Shown: positions 1-5,531 of the stretch, piece after piece | How the letters are laid out: the number at the start of each line of letters is the position of its first letter | How positions within the stretch are numbered: the first letter of the stretch is position 1 | Origin: Candidatus Omnitrophota bacterium | Lineage (GTDB): Bacteria > Omnitrophota > Gorgyraeia > Duberdicusellales > 4484-171 | Length of the DNA: 7,697 nt | Direction: 5' to 3' | Assembly: GCA_023135855.1 (NCBI GenBank) | Contig: JAGLSH010000031.1 | Span: 1 to 7,697 of the forward strand | Position numbers and translations under genes: made by a program | Notes under the pieces: generated by a model | Told to the model about the DNA's origin: nothing | The model's input: the letters and a program-made list of their open reading frames with translations, nothing else | Databases searched by the model: none

Positions 1-2
1 AG

Positions 3-35
3 TAGTGTCAAGATTTATTCGCAAATTCCAAAGAA
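3..35. repeat. Left terminal inverted repeat of the IS
   Basis: It begins TAGTGT and contains the block ATTCGCAAATTCCAAA, which is found reverse-complemented at the other end. Mismatches to the right repeat fall at repeat positions 7, 10, 11, 12 and 31. The transposase stop codon (8-10, - strand) sits inside it. Confidence 0.88.
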
Positions 36-1246
36 GCGTTTTTATATTTTGTACCAGGCATAGCCTCAAAAGTCCTATCTATAATAAGCCCTTCTTCTTT
101 AAGGGTTAAATACGTGAATATATCTAAACTACGTTGATTTTGGAAGTAGCCGTACCTACGGCTTATTTTACGCAGTTCTCGGTTTATTCGTTCCAAAGGA
201 TTGGTTGACTTTAAAGTCTTTCGTTTATCAGCTGGAAAATTAAAATATGTAAAATAATACTCAATATTTCTTTTCATTGTTTTGACTGCGCCAGGCTCTT
301 TATCTTTCCACTCCTTTAAGAATCTATTGTATCGATTGATAGCTTCCTGTTTTGTCTTAGATCTAAATATTTTACAAGCCTGACGCATAACTTTTTTACG
401 GTTTTGATTCTTATTGCGTATTTTACTTAAGATATTGCGTAATTTATGTACTGTGCATAATTGTAAAACAACATAAGGATACACGTAGTCTATAGCGCTT
501 TTTAATCCTAAACAATTATCTGATATTATTAGGCTTAGATTAAAACCTTTTAGACCTCTCCGGTATAGATCATTAATTAACCCTATCCATTCTGCCTCAG
601 ATTCAGATTTAGCTAATTTAAAACTTAATATATGTTTACTGCCGTCAGATTTTACTCCTAAAGCTACCAAAACAGGCCTGCTTTTGATATTTAGCTCCTT
701 TACATGTACCCATATGGCATCTAAGTATAAGTACTCATATTCATCGGACAGAGACATATTCCGGTAATGATTTACTAGATATGATATCTTGTTCATTATC
801 TTCAAAGCTATTGTATGAGACACGCTATCACCAATAAACGATTGAAAAAACTTCTTTTGCTTGCGGCCAGTCAATCCCAATATCATGGCTTTAAGTATGT
901 GCTCGTCAAATTCAGGCTGACGACGCTGATATGCCTGCAAGCTATTATATTTTATCCGTATGCCTTTTGATTTTGGCATACACAAGTTGTCTATGCGTCC
1001 ATGTGTTGTTGATAGACTCCTTTTGTATGATCCACTGCGATAGCCATAATTGTTTTTTAACCGCTGATGTTTCTTCCTAGCTAAGGCGATATCGTACTCT
1101 TCCCAAATCATAGTTTCAATAGTTCCTTTTATTGTCCTTTTTACTCTTTTTTCCACTAATTCCCATAATCCCATTTGTTTAAAATTACTATTTACATATT
1201 TCCATTGTACTGGTAACTTATCCTTAGAGAAATTAACTGGTCTCAT
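8..1246 (-). CDS. IS256-family (Mutator-type) transposase
   Basis: DDE-type transposase of 412 residues, a normal length for the family, which cuts the element at its terminal repeats and inserts it elsewhere. The likely catalytic triad is D176 (in LYLDAIWV), D243 (in IISDNCLGL) and E352 (in the signature NPLERINRE, followed by RRYGYFQN). The spacings of 67 and 109 residues fit the family. The conserved C-x2-H element is present as C264-T-V-H267. The basic N-terminal half is the expected DNA-binding region. The start is the ATG at 1246, with a good Shine-Dalgarno AAGGAGA nine bases upstream. No frameshift or internal stop is seen, so the protein is probably functional. The gene has its own promoter and a structured leader, described separately. 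It is unrelated in function to the genes to its right. Confidence 0.95.
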   Translation of the reverse strand: MRPVNFSKDKLPVQWKYVNSNFKQMGLWELVEKRVKRTIKGTIETMIWEEYDIALARKKHQRLKNNYGYRSGSYKRSLSTTHGRIDNLCMPKSKGIRIKYNSLQAYQRRQPEFDEHILKAMILGLTGRKQKKFFQSFIGDSVSHTIALKIMNKISYLVNHYRNMSLSDEYEYLYLDAIWVHVKELNIKSRPVLVALGVKSDGSKHILSFKLAKSESEAEWIGLINDLYRRGLKGFNLSLIISDNCLGLKSAIDYVYPYVVLQLCTVHKLRNILSKIRNKNQNRKKVMRQACKIFRSKTKQEAINRYNRFLKEWKDKEPGAVKTMKRNIEYYFTYFNFPADKRKTLKSTNPLERINRELRKISRRYGYFQNQRSLDIFTYLTLKEEGLIIDRTFEAMPGTKYKNASLEFANKS

Positions 1247-1311
1247 ACGGCATATTCTCCTTGTTAAAAAAGGTTAGTATTTGGTAACACTACCTTTTGA
1301 GGATATGCCGT
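1247..1311 (-). promoter_or_regulatory. Inverted-repeat leader able to sequester the transposase ribosome site
   Basis: A perfect 9-bp inverted repeat, ACGGCATAT (1247-1255) and ATATGCCGT (1303-1311), encloses the transposase leader. The copy at 1247-1255 directly abuts the start codon, with the AAGGAG site just inside it. A second nested stem pairs AAAAGGTAGT with the complementary bases near 1266-1280 (one bulge) and ends in a run of six U in the - strand RNA. The outer arm at 1303-1311 overlaps the -10 box, upstream of the predicted start of transcription. Only RNA reading in from outside the element would carry both arms. The function is inferred from the layout. Confidence 0.5.
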
Positions 1312-1328
1312 TTTTATTTATCTGTCAA
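1300..1328 (-). promoter_or_regulatory. Transposase promoter (TTGACA / 17 bp / TATCCT)
   Basis: On the - strand a perfect -35 TTGACA (1328-1323) is followed after 17 bp by the -10-like TATCCT (1305-1300, four of six consensus). Transcription would begin near 1293, about 47 nt before the ATG. It lies just inside the right terminal repeat, pointing into the element. Confidence 0.65.
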
Positions 1329-1335
1329 ATAAACG

Positions 1336-1368
1336 TTTTTTGGAATTTGCGAATAATAGTTTACACTA
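1336..1368. repeat. Right terminal inverted repeat of the IS
   Basis: This is the reverse complement of the left end at 28 of 33 positions, with the outer six bases and an inner run of 18 bases identical. It lies just outside the -35 box of the transposase promoter. Confidence 0.88.
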
Positions 1369-1496
1369 TCGTATTTAATGATAAAGATGTAAAACTTTCT
1401 TTCAAGATACCGATTATAGTTATTATAGCGGCTTTTGTTTGCCCTTTGTTTCTAAAATACCTTGCGTTATTTATAGGCACTTATTTTATGGATTAA
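1369..1496 (+). pseudogene. 3' remnant of a gene for a hydrophobic protein, cut by the IS
   Basis: From the right end of the insertion sequence to the TAA at 1494-1496 one frame stays open for about 42 codons. It has a polar stretch (NDKDVKLSFK) followed by a strongly hydrophobic segment of about 27 residues (IPIIVIIAAFVCPLF, then LKYLALFIGTYF) and a short polar end. This looks like the last membrane helix of a protein whose 5' part would lie left of the window. The frame continues backwards into the element, but its first start-like codon there (TTG 1281) is inside IS sequence and is not credible. No family is recognised. Chance reading of AT-rich DNA remains possible. Confidence 0.4.
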
Positions 1497-1509
1497 TTTT
1501 GTAAAAAAC

Positions 1510-1532
1510 TGGTTGAGGATTGACCTCAACCA
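1510..1532. repeat. Hairpin H1 (9-bp stem, 5-nt loop)
   Basis: The perfect stem TGGTTGAGG pairs with CCTCAACCA around the loop ATTGA. Read on the - strand the stem is followed by GTTTTTTAC, so it looks like an intrinsic terminator in that direction. On the + strand it is followed by AAAATATTT, a poor U-tract. It begins 14 nt after the stop of the truncated gene tail. It belongs to the three-member stem family GGTTKAGR. Confidence 0.7.
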
Positions 1533-1563
1533 AAATATTTACTCCTGGAGTGGGGAAAAGGGC

Positions 1564-1584
1564 GGTTTAGGCGAATCCTAAACC
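1564..1584. repeat. Hairpin H2 (8-bp stem, 5-nt loop)
   Basis: The perfect stem GGTTTAGG pairs with CCTAAACC around the loop CGAAT. It has the same stem plan and loop length as H1 and H3, with one G-C pair replaced by T-A, so pairing is kept while sequence changes. There is no U-tract on either strand. Confidence 0.65.
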
Positions 1585-1663
1585 AACGATGACAGGATGA
1601 AAGAGTATTAGAAAGTTTAATACCATCTATTCCTTGGGAAGCTGAAGCAAAGTTTGTTGATGA

Positions 1664-1807
1664 ATGAGCAAATTAGAGACTGGAGATAATTTAGGGGCTC
1701 TAGATGTGTTTTTTGATTATACAGTCAAAGCTTCTCAAAAGTTGCCAGGAGTTGGCGGTTTTGTAGAAGGAGTGGTTGAGATCAGATCTCAACCAAAAAA
1801 GAGGTGA
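1664..1807 (+). CDS. Doubtful 47-aa ORF ending inside the PilZ ribosome site
   Basis: The ORF runs ATG 1664 to TGA 1805-1807 and encodes a mixed-composition peptide beginning MSKLETGDNLGALDVFFDY and ending IRSQPKKR. I recognise no family. In favour: the composition looks protein-like, its TGA overlaps a GTG (1804) that begins the PilZ frame (GTGA), and its ATG overlaps the stop of an upstream open stretch. Against: it has no clear Shine-Dalgarno, and its last codons are the palindrome H3, which suggests the sequence is selected for structure. It may be the end of a decayed gene. Confidence 0.3.
   Translation: MSKLETGDNLGALDVFFDYTVKASQKLPGVGGFVEGVVEIRSQPKKR
1773..1795. repeat. Hairpin H3 (9-bp stem, 5-nt loop)
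   Basis: The perfect stem TGGTTGAGA pairs with TCTCAACCA around the loop TCAGA. It differs from H1 by a compensated G-C to A-T change at the stem tip. It is followed by AAAAAAGAGGTG, which contains the ribosome site of the first PilZ gene. A hairpin here could therefore affect translation of that gene. Confidence 0.65.
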
Positions 1808-1812
1808 TTGGG

Positions 1813-2223
1813 ATGGAAAGGACGATGGAAGAGAGAAGGGAAGCAATGGTTGAGGAGAGAAAAGAACAAACCAGAATGGGGCATCGTTGGGAGGTAGATA
1901 TACCTTTAGATTTTGCTTTACTAAATTCTAATAGAGTTTGGGAAGCAAAGATATTAGATTTAAGTTTAAAAGGCATTAGGGTAGGTTCAGCAAGCGTTCC
2001 TTTGGTTGGAGAAGATATAAAACTAACTGTTAATATTCCTGGAGAATTTAGTGAAATTTATATTTTAGGTAAGGTAGTTTGGACAAAAAGAACAGGCGCT
2101 ATCCCTACTTGTGGTATATCTTTTATTAAGATAAGAGAAATAGATAGAGCAAGAGTTCTCGTCTATCTTGATAAGAATTTTGGTGATCAATTAAGAAAGA
2201 AAATTTGGTGGCAAGATAGCTAA
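1813..2223 (+). CDS. PilZ-domain protein (candidate c-di-GMP receptor) 1
   Basis: Small single-domain PilZ protein of 136 residues. PilZ domains bind cyclic di-GMP through an RxxxR motif and a [D/N]xSxxG motif. Both are intact here: R21-M-G-H-R25 and D49-L-S-L-K-G54, in the usual order and spacing, followed by the beta-rich stretch with VVWTKR and GISF expected of the barrel. The first 20 residues are very charged (many E and R) and may form a short helix. I chose ATG 1813 because GAGGTG (1801-1806) lies six bases upstream. A GTG at 1804 in the same frame would add three residues and would overlap the stop of the small upstream ORF. No membrane segment or output domain is present, so the protein would act in the cytoplasm on a partner not identifiable here. 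A second PilZ gene follows after 50 bp. Confidence 0.85.
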   Translation: MERTMEERREAMVEERKEQTRMGHRWEVDIPLDFALLNSNRVWEAKILDLSLKGIRVGSASVPLVGEDIKLTVNIPGEFSEIYILGKVVWTKRTGAIPTCGISFIKIREIDRARVLVYLDKNFGDQLRKKIWWQDS

Positions 2224-2273
2224 TAAAGGTAGAAAAAAATAAAAACTGTGATAAAATAAAGGTGATGGCAAAC

Positions 2274-2573
2274 ATGGTTAAAGAAAAAAGACAATTTGAA
2301 AGATATCCTTGTACGGCATTAGGTTCATGCGTTAGCAATACTAATCCAACTATAGGTATTAAATGCCATGATATAGGAAAGTCCGGAGCAGGTTTAACTC
2401 TTTCTGAAGATTTGCCTAGTGGTACTTTTGTGCATATAAATCTTTGCACTAAAAAAGATAATCCTTTGTCATTAAAAGGAATTGTGCGTTGGTGTAAGAA
2501 GACTCCTGATGAATGGCAGGCAGGAATAAAGTTTCATAAGCCGGCAGTTTTTCCTTTAGCAATGGTTGTATAA
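2274..2573 (+). CDS. PilZ-domain protein 2, with altered second motif
   Basis: Single-domain PilZ protein of 99 residues. The RxxxR motif is intact (R6-Q-F-E-R10), 23 residues before the second motif. That motif reads D33-I-G-K-S-G38, with Gly in place of the usual Ser, followed by AGLTL. The later barrel signature (GIVRWCKK, then WQAGIKF) fits the family. The Ser-to-Gly change may weaken or alter cyclic di-GMP binding; this is inference. ATG 2274 is preferred because AAAGGTG ends nine bases upstream, while GTG 2262 and ATG 2265 lie on top of that site. Four cysteines (13, 19, 31 and one near residue 61) are unusual for so short a protein, but no known metal motif is evident. It lies 50 bp after PilZ 1 and 52 bp before the permease gene, and may be co-transcribed with both. 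The two PilZ proteins are not close copies. Confidence 0.85.
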   Translation: MVKEKRQFERYPCTALGSCVSNTNPTIGIKCHDIGKSGAGLTLSEDLPSGTFVHINLCTKKDNPLSLKGIVRWCKKTPDEWQAGIKFHKPAVFPLAMVV

Positions 2574-2575
2574 AC

Positions 2576-2610
2576 GCTTCAGCTCCCCGAAGCTTTAGTA
2601 AGGGGATGCT
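2576..2610 (+). promoter_or_regulatory. Alternative hairpins before the first permease gene
   Basis: Two mutually exclusive foldings are possible in the 52-bp gap. GCTTC (2576-2580) can pair with GAAGC (2589-2593). Alternatively AGCTCCCC (2581-2588) can pair with the GGGGATGCT at 2602-2610, with one bulge. The second would bury the only G-rich stretch ahead of the permease ATG. It may be an attenuator or chance; no U-tract follows. Confidence 0.3.
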
Positions 2611-2625
2611 CCTCACTGATTACTT

Positions 2626-3597
2626 ATGGGTCGTTTTATCTTAAAAAGATTAGCTTTTTCTTTACCCTTACTTTTAGGGATAACTTTCCTTACTTTCCTT
2701 TTTATCCAAATTGCTCCCGGAGATTTCCTAGATAAATTAAGATTAAATCCTCAAGTTTCTCAAGAGTCTATAAAGCTTTATGAGCAAAAGTTTCATCTTG
2801 ATAAACCTCTTATGGTTCAATACTTTGCATGGCTAAAGAACATTCTAAGGGGTGATTTTGGCTATTCTTTTTCTTTTAAGGCTAAAGTTTTTGATGTTGT
2901 ATCGTCCCGCCTCTTTAATACTTTTATACTTTCATTATCAGCACTTATTTTTACTTGGATATTTGTTATTCCCTTGGGGGTGATAGCGGCTTTAAAACGA
3001 AATAAATTTATTGATAAATTTTTATCTTTTTTTTCTTACTTAGGAATATCTGCTCCTTCTTTTTTCTTAGCTTTTATACTTCTTTATTTAGCTACTTTTA
3101 CTGGCTGGCTTCCTTTGGGAGGAATGCGTTCAATAAGATTTGAGGAGTTTAGCTTTCTTGGCAAGATAATTGATATTGGAAAGCATTTAATTATTCCTAC
3201 TTTAGTTCTTTCAATAGGAAGTATTTGTGTTTTACAAAGAATAATGAGAGCAAATCTTCTTGAGGTTTTAGGTTCTCCTTATATTTTAGGAGCAAAAGCT
3301 AGAGGACTTCCTAAGGTAAGAATACTTTATATTCACGCCTTAAAGAATGCTCTAAACCCGATGATTACTATTTTTGGTTATCAATTTTCAGCTCTTCTTA
3401 GCGGAGCCGCTTTAGTTGAGATTATTATTGGTTGGCCGGGATTAGGAGTAGTAACTCTAGAAGCCGTGCGTTCTCAAGATATATATTTAGTTATGGGTTC
3501 AGTTTTAGCTGGAGGAGCTTTACTTATTTTAGGTAATTTAGTTGCTGATATTCTCTTAGCTTACTTTGACCCAAGAATAAGATATGAGAAAACTTAA
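2626..3597 (+). CDS. dppB: Peptide-type ABC importer permease, DppB/OppB family
   Basis: Inner-membrane pore subunit of a dipeptide/oligopeptide/nickel-type importer; 323 residues is typical. The N-terminal helix (about residues 8-29) is followed by the soluble segment with the family motif LRGDFGYSF (74-82), then the core helices. The ATPase-contacting EAA loop reads YILGAKARGLPK (219-230) followed by ALKNALNP (238-245). The conserved LLSGAALVEIIIGWPGLG lies at 257-274, and the family ending FDPRIRY at 314-320. It should pair with the DppC-type permease that starts four bases after its stop. The start at ATG 2626 is set by the conserved N-terminal helix. There is no good Shine-Dalgarno: the nearest G-rich stretch, AGGGG, is about 20 bases upstream. 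The symbol marks family only; the substrate cannot be told from a permease. Confidence 0.92.
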   Translation: MGRFILKRLAFSLPLLLGITFLTFLFIQIAPGDFLDKLRLNPQVSQESIKLYEQKFHLDKPLMVQYFAWLKNILRGDFGYSFSFKAKVFDVVSSRLFNTFILSLSALIFTWIFVIPLGVIAALKRNKFIDKFLSFFSYLGISAPSFFLAFILLYLATFTGWLPLGGMRSIRFEEFSFLGKIIDIGKHLIIPTLVLSIGSICVLQRIMRANLLEVLGSPYILGAKARGLPKVRILYIHALKNALNPMITIFGYQFSALLSGAALVEIIIGWPGLGVVTLEAVRSQDIYLVMGSVLAGGALLILGNLVADILLAYFDPRIRYEKT

Positions 3598-3600
3598 ACT

Positions 3601-4656
3601 ATGGATATTCTAAAACAAATAATAAGCAATAAACCGGGCCGAATAGCTTTGTTTGTCTTGCTTTTGCTTTATTTTGCAGTAATTTTTGCTCCTTTTTTTG
3701 CTCCCTATCCTTATGATGGCGATGATGTTATGTATTCTTATGCTCCGCCAACAAAAATACATTTAGTGAACTTAGAGAAAAAACAATTTGGGCCTTTTAT
3801 TTATGGTCAGACTTATGAGATTAATGAATATTATCAGAGAATCTATCAGGAAGATAAAACTATAATTTATCCAATTAAAGTTTTTACTAAAGGCTTTAAA
3901 TATAAGTTTTTAGGATTATGGGAGACTGATCGGCATCTATTCGGTGTTGGAGAAGGAAAGATATATCTCTTAGGAGCAGATTTAAAGGGGAGAGATATTT
4001 TTACCCGTATTCTTTATGGAGGAAGAATTTCACTTTCTATAGGATTAATTGGCGCGGCAATATCATTATTTATTGGTTTAATTGTTGGAGGGCTGTCCGG
4101 ATACTTTGGAGGGAGGATAGACAATTTTACTATGCGTATTTGTGAGATGATAATGATGATTCCTTCCTTTTATCTTATGTTAGCTTTGCGAGCATCGTTT
4201 CCTCCAAATTTAACTTCAACCCAAGTTTATCTTTTGATTATAGTTATTCTTTCATTTATTGGTTGGGCTTCTACAGCCCGGATTATTCGCGGGATGGCTA
4301 TATCTTTACGTGAGAATGAATATGTTTATGCTGCCAAAGCAATCGGCCTTAGCCACTTTAAAATAATTATTCGCCATATTCTTCCTCACACACTTTCCTA
4401 TGCCTTAGTGGCTGTGGTTTTGCGTATTCCAGCTTATATTTTAGGAGAGGCTGGCCTAAGTCTTATTGGCTTAGGAATTCAGGAGCCGGAAGCTAGTTGG
4501 GGAAATTTATTAAGCGCAGCTATGGGTATAGTAAATATTCGTCTTTTTCCCTGGATTTTAATTCCCGGGTTGTTTATAGTGGTTACAGTTGTTTGTTTTA
4601 ATGTGCTTGGGGATACTTTAAGGGATATCTTGGATCCTAAGCGGAGAGTGCTGTAG
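3601..4656 (+). CDS. dppC: Peptide-type ABC importer permease, DppC/OppC family, with long external loop
   Basis: Second pore subunit, partner of the preceding permease. The first helix (about 14-34) and the tract LGADLKGRDIFTRILYGGR (124-142) are hallmarks of DppC/OppC. The EAA loop reads EYVYAAKAIGLSHFK (240-254), then LPHTL. Further on are EAGLSLIGLGIQ (283-294) and the C-terminal LGDTLRDILDPKRR (336-349). At 351 residues it is about 50 longer than the E. coli DppC type. The extra length lies between helix 1 and the GRD motif (about 38-123), a polar, aromatic-rich loop (APPTKIHL, then FGPFIYGQTY) expected outside the membrane. I recall similar long loops in some other bacterial members, so this is a variant rather than a fusion. 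The ATG follows the previous stop by three bases, so translation is probably coupled. Confidence 0.92.
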   Translation: MDILKQIISNKPGRIALFVLLLLYFAVIFAPFFAPYPYDGDDVMYSYAPPTKIHLVNLEKKQFGPFIYGQTYEINEYYQRIYQEDKTIIYPIKVFTKGFKYKFLGLWETDRHLFGVGEGKIYLLGADLKGRDIFTRILYGGRISLSIGLIGAAISLFIGLIVGGLSGYFGGRIDNFTMRICEMIMMIPSFYLMLALRASFPPNLTSTQVYLLIIVILSFIGWASTARIIRGMAISLRENEYVYAAKAIGLSHFKIIIRHILPHTLSYALVAVVLRIPAYILGEAGLSLIGLGIQEPEASWGNLLSAAMGIVNIRLFPWILIPGLFIVVTVVCFNVLGDTLRDILDPKRRVL

Positions 4657-4660
4657 GTGA

Positions 4661-4717
4661 ATGAGTAGATGGGTGAAAGGGTCAATGGGTAGAATACCCG
4701 TATACTCATTAACTCAT
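4661..4717. repeat. Head-to-head 8-bp-period repeat (ATGRGT units) between permease and ATPase genes
   Basis: Four + strand units start exactly 8 bp apart at 4661, 4669, 4677 and 4685 (ATGAGTAG, ATGGGTGA, AAGGGTCA, ATGGGTAG). Three - strand units occupy 4717-4694 at the same 8-bp period (ATGAGTTA, ATGAGTAT, ACGGGTAT). The two arrays meet at a perfect small hairpin, GGGTA (4687-4691) with TACCC (4695-4699) around GAA. The whole could extrude as an imperfect cruciform or fold in RNA. It occupies most of the 85-bp gap in the transporter operon. Confidence 0.65.
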
Positions 4718-4741
4718 CCACTTGCCAAATTTTAAAGAATT

Positions 4742-5527
4742 ATGATTTTAGAAGTAAAAGATTTAAGTGTATCTTATAAAAGTAAACTTAAGTATGTTGA
4801 TGCCTTAAAAAGGGTTAGTTGGGGAATCAAAGAAGGTGAAATTCTAGGTATAGTTGGTGAATCTGGTAGCGGAAAAAGCACACTCGCTCTTTCAATTTTA
4901 AATCTTCTTCCTTTTAACAGCAAAACCCAAGGAGAAATAATTTTTAATCATAAAAATATTTTTAAAGCAAAAGAAAAAGAATCAGAAGTTTTAAGAGGAA
5001 ACCAAATTGGTTTAATTTTTCAGGAACCGGCCAGCACCTTTAATCCGGTTTTAAGTATAAGTTATCAGTTTAATGAAATCTTACGAAGTAAATTAAAAAT
5101 AAAAAATAAAGAGAGTAGAGAGAAAATTATATTTGATTCTTTAGAAAAGACGAGAGTTAGAGACCAAAAAAGAATATTAAAAAGTTATCCTCATCAATTA
5201 AGTGGTGGACAACTACAGAGAGTAGCTATTGCTGTAGCTATAGCCTTGCAGCCAACTCTATTAATTGCTGATGAACCGACAAGTTCTTTAGATGTAACTA
5301 TTGAAAGTCAGATAGTTCATTTATTCAAAGAGCTAAGAGATAAATATAAACTAACTATAATTTTTATCACTCATAATCTTGATTTAGTAAAAGCCTTATG
5401 TGATCGGGTAGTAGTTCTTTATCAGGGTCAGGTAAGAGAGGTAAAAACAAAAGAAGAGTTGTTTGAAAACCCTGAAGATGAGTATACTAAGAGTCTATTA
5501 GATTCTTTCTCAGAGCTAGAAGGATAA
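4742..5527 (+). CDS. dppD: Peptide-type ABC importer ATPase, DppD/OppD family, lacking the C-terminal cysteine domain
   Basis: Cytoplasmic nucleotide-binding subunit that powers the importer. All ABC motifs are present in order: Walker A GESGSGKST (39-47), Q-loop Q94 in IFQEP, signature LSGGQ (153-157), Walker B LLIADEP (173-179), D-loop SSLD (181-184) and switch H211. The LQPTLLIADEPTSSLDVT tract is typical of the Dpp/Opp branch. At 261 residues it is markedly shorter than the roughly 320-330 usual for DppD. It ends just after the EEYTKSLL-like position (EDEYTKSLLDS), so the C-terminal cysteine domain found in the next gene is missing. The stop is followed at once by the next gene, with no leftover coding sequence, so this is a genuine short form and not a frameshift. 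No strong Shine-Dalgarno precedes ATG 4742. Confidence 0.92.
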   Translation: MILEVKDLSVSYKSKLKYVDALKRVSWGIKEGEILGIVGESGSGKSTLALSILNLLPFNSKTQGEIIFNHKNIFKAKEKESEVLRGNQIGLIFQEPASTFNPVLSISYQFNEILRSKLKIKNKESREKIIFDSLEKTRVRDQKRILKSYPHQLSGGQLQRVAIAVAIALQPTLLIADEPTSSLDVTIESQIVHLFKELRDKYKLTIIFITHNLDLVKALCDRVVVLYQGQVREVKTKEELFENPEDEYTKSLLDSFSELEG

Positions 5528-5531
5528 AATA

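Larger units (their letters stand above)
3..1368 (-). mobile_element. Intact IS256-family insertion sequence (about 1.37 kb)
   Basis: A single transposase gene fills a unit bounded by 33-bp inverted repeats that match at 28 of 33 positions, the usual layout and size for the IS256 (Mutator-like) family. The transposase is full length with its catalytic residues, so the element looks potentially active. Its stop codon lies inside the left repeat. Target duplication cannot be confirmed, because only two bases of left flank are present and they do not match the bases expected for an 8- or 9-bp duplication of the right flank starting at 1369. The exact ends could be off by a base or two, or the copy may have recombined. 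Family assignment is firm; the subgroup is not known. Confidence 0.9.
1497..1812. other. 316-bp mostly non-coding region with three related hairpins
   Basis: The interval between the truncated gene tail and the first PilZ gene holds three short palindromes of the same design and one doubtful 47-codon ORF, each listed separately. In another frame, 1593-1664 encodes 24 sense codons (ending AEAKFVDE) with no start codon, and its TGA overlaps the ATG of the 47-codon ORF. This could be a decayed small gene. No convincing sigma-70 promoter for the PilZ genes was found here. Confidence 0.5.

Noticed and set aside
1360..1388. Outward promoter from the right IS end (TTTACA at 1360-1365) driving downstream genes
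   Set aside because: No acceptable -10 box lies at 16-18 bp; the best candidate, TAAAGA, is poor.
1281..1496. A 71-codon + strand ORF spanning the right end of the insertion sequence
   Set aside because: Its first third lies inside the element's leader and terminal repeat, and it would begin with a TTG lacking a ribosome site. Only the part after 1368 is kept, as a possible gene remnant.
1510..1795. CRISPR array formed by the three related palindromes
   Set aside because: The units are too short, unequally spaced (about 50 and 210 bp apart) and vary in sequence; no cas genes are present.
1782..1976. - strand ORF opposite PilZ 1
   Set aside because: It is antisense to a gene with clear PilZ motifs, has no recognisable domain or ribosome site, and is a shadow frame.
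2231..2262. Promoter for PilZ 2 around GATAAAAT (2250-2257)
   Set aside because: No -35 box at suitable distance; the stretch is simply A-rich.
2126..2449. - strand ORF opposite the two PilZ genes
   Set aside because: It overlaps two well-supported genes and the gap between them, and shows no family features.
1636..2588. GGGAAGCTGAAGC (1636-1648) and its near-inverted copy at 2576-2588, as possible ends of a mobile unit
   Set aside because: Twelve of thirteen matches between two places in 7.7 kb is expected several times by chance, and no other sign of mobility is seen.
4479..4721. - strand ORF opposite the end of the DppC-type permease
   Set aside because: It is a shadow of a conserved permease C-terminus; its start falls in the octamer repeat.
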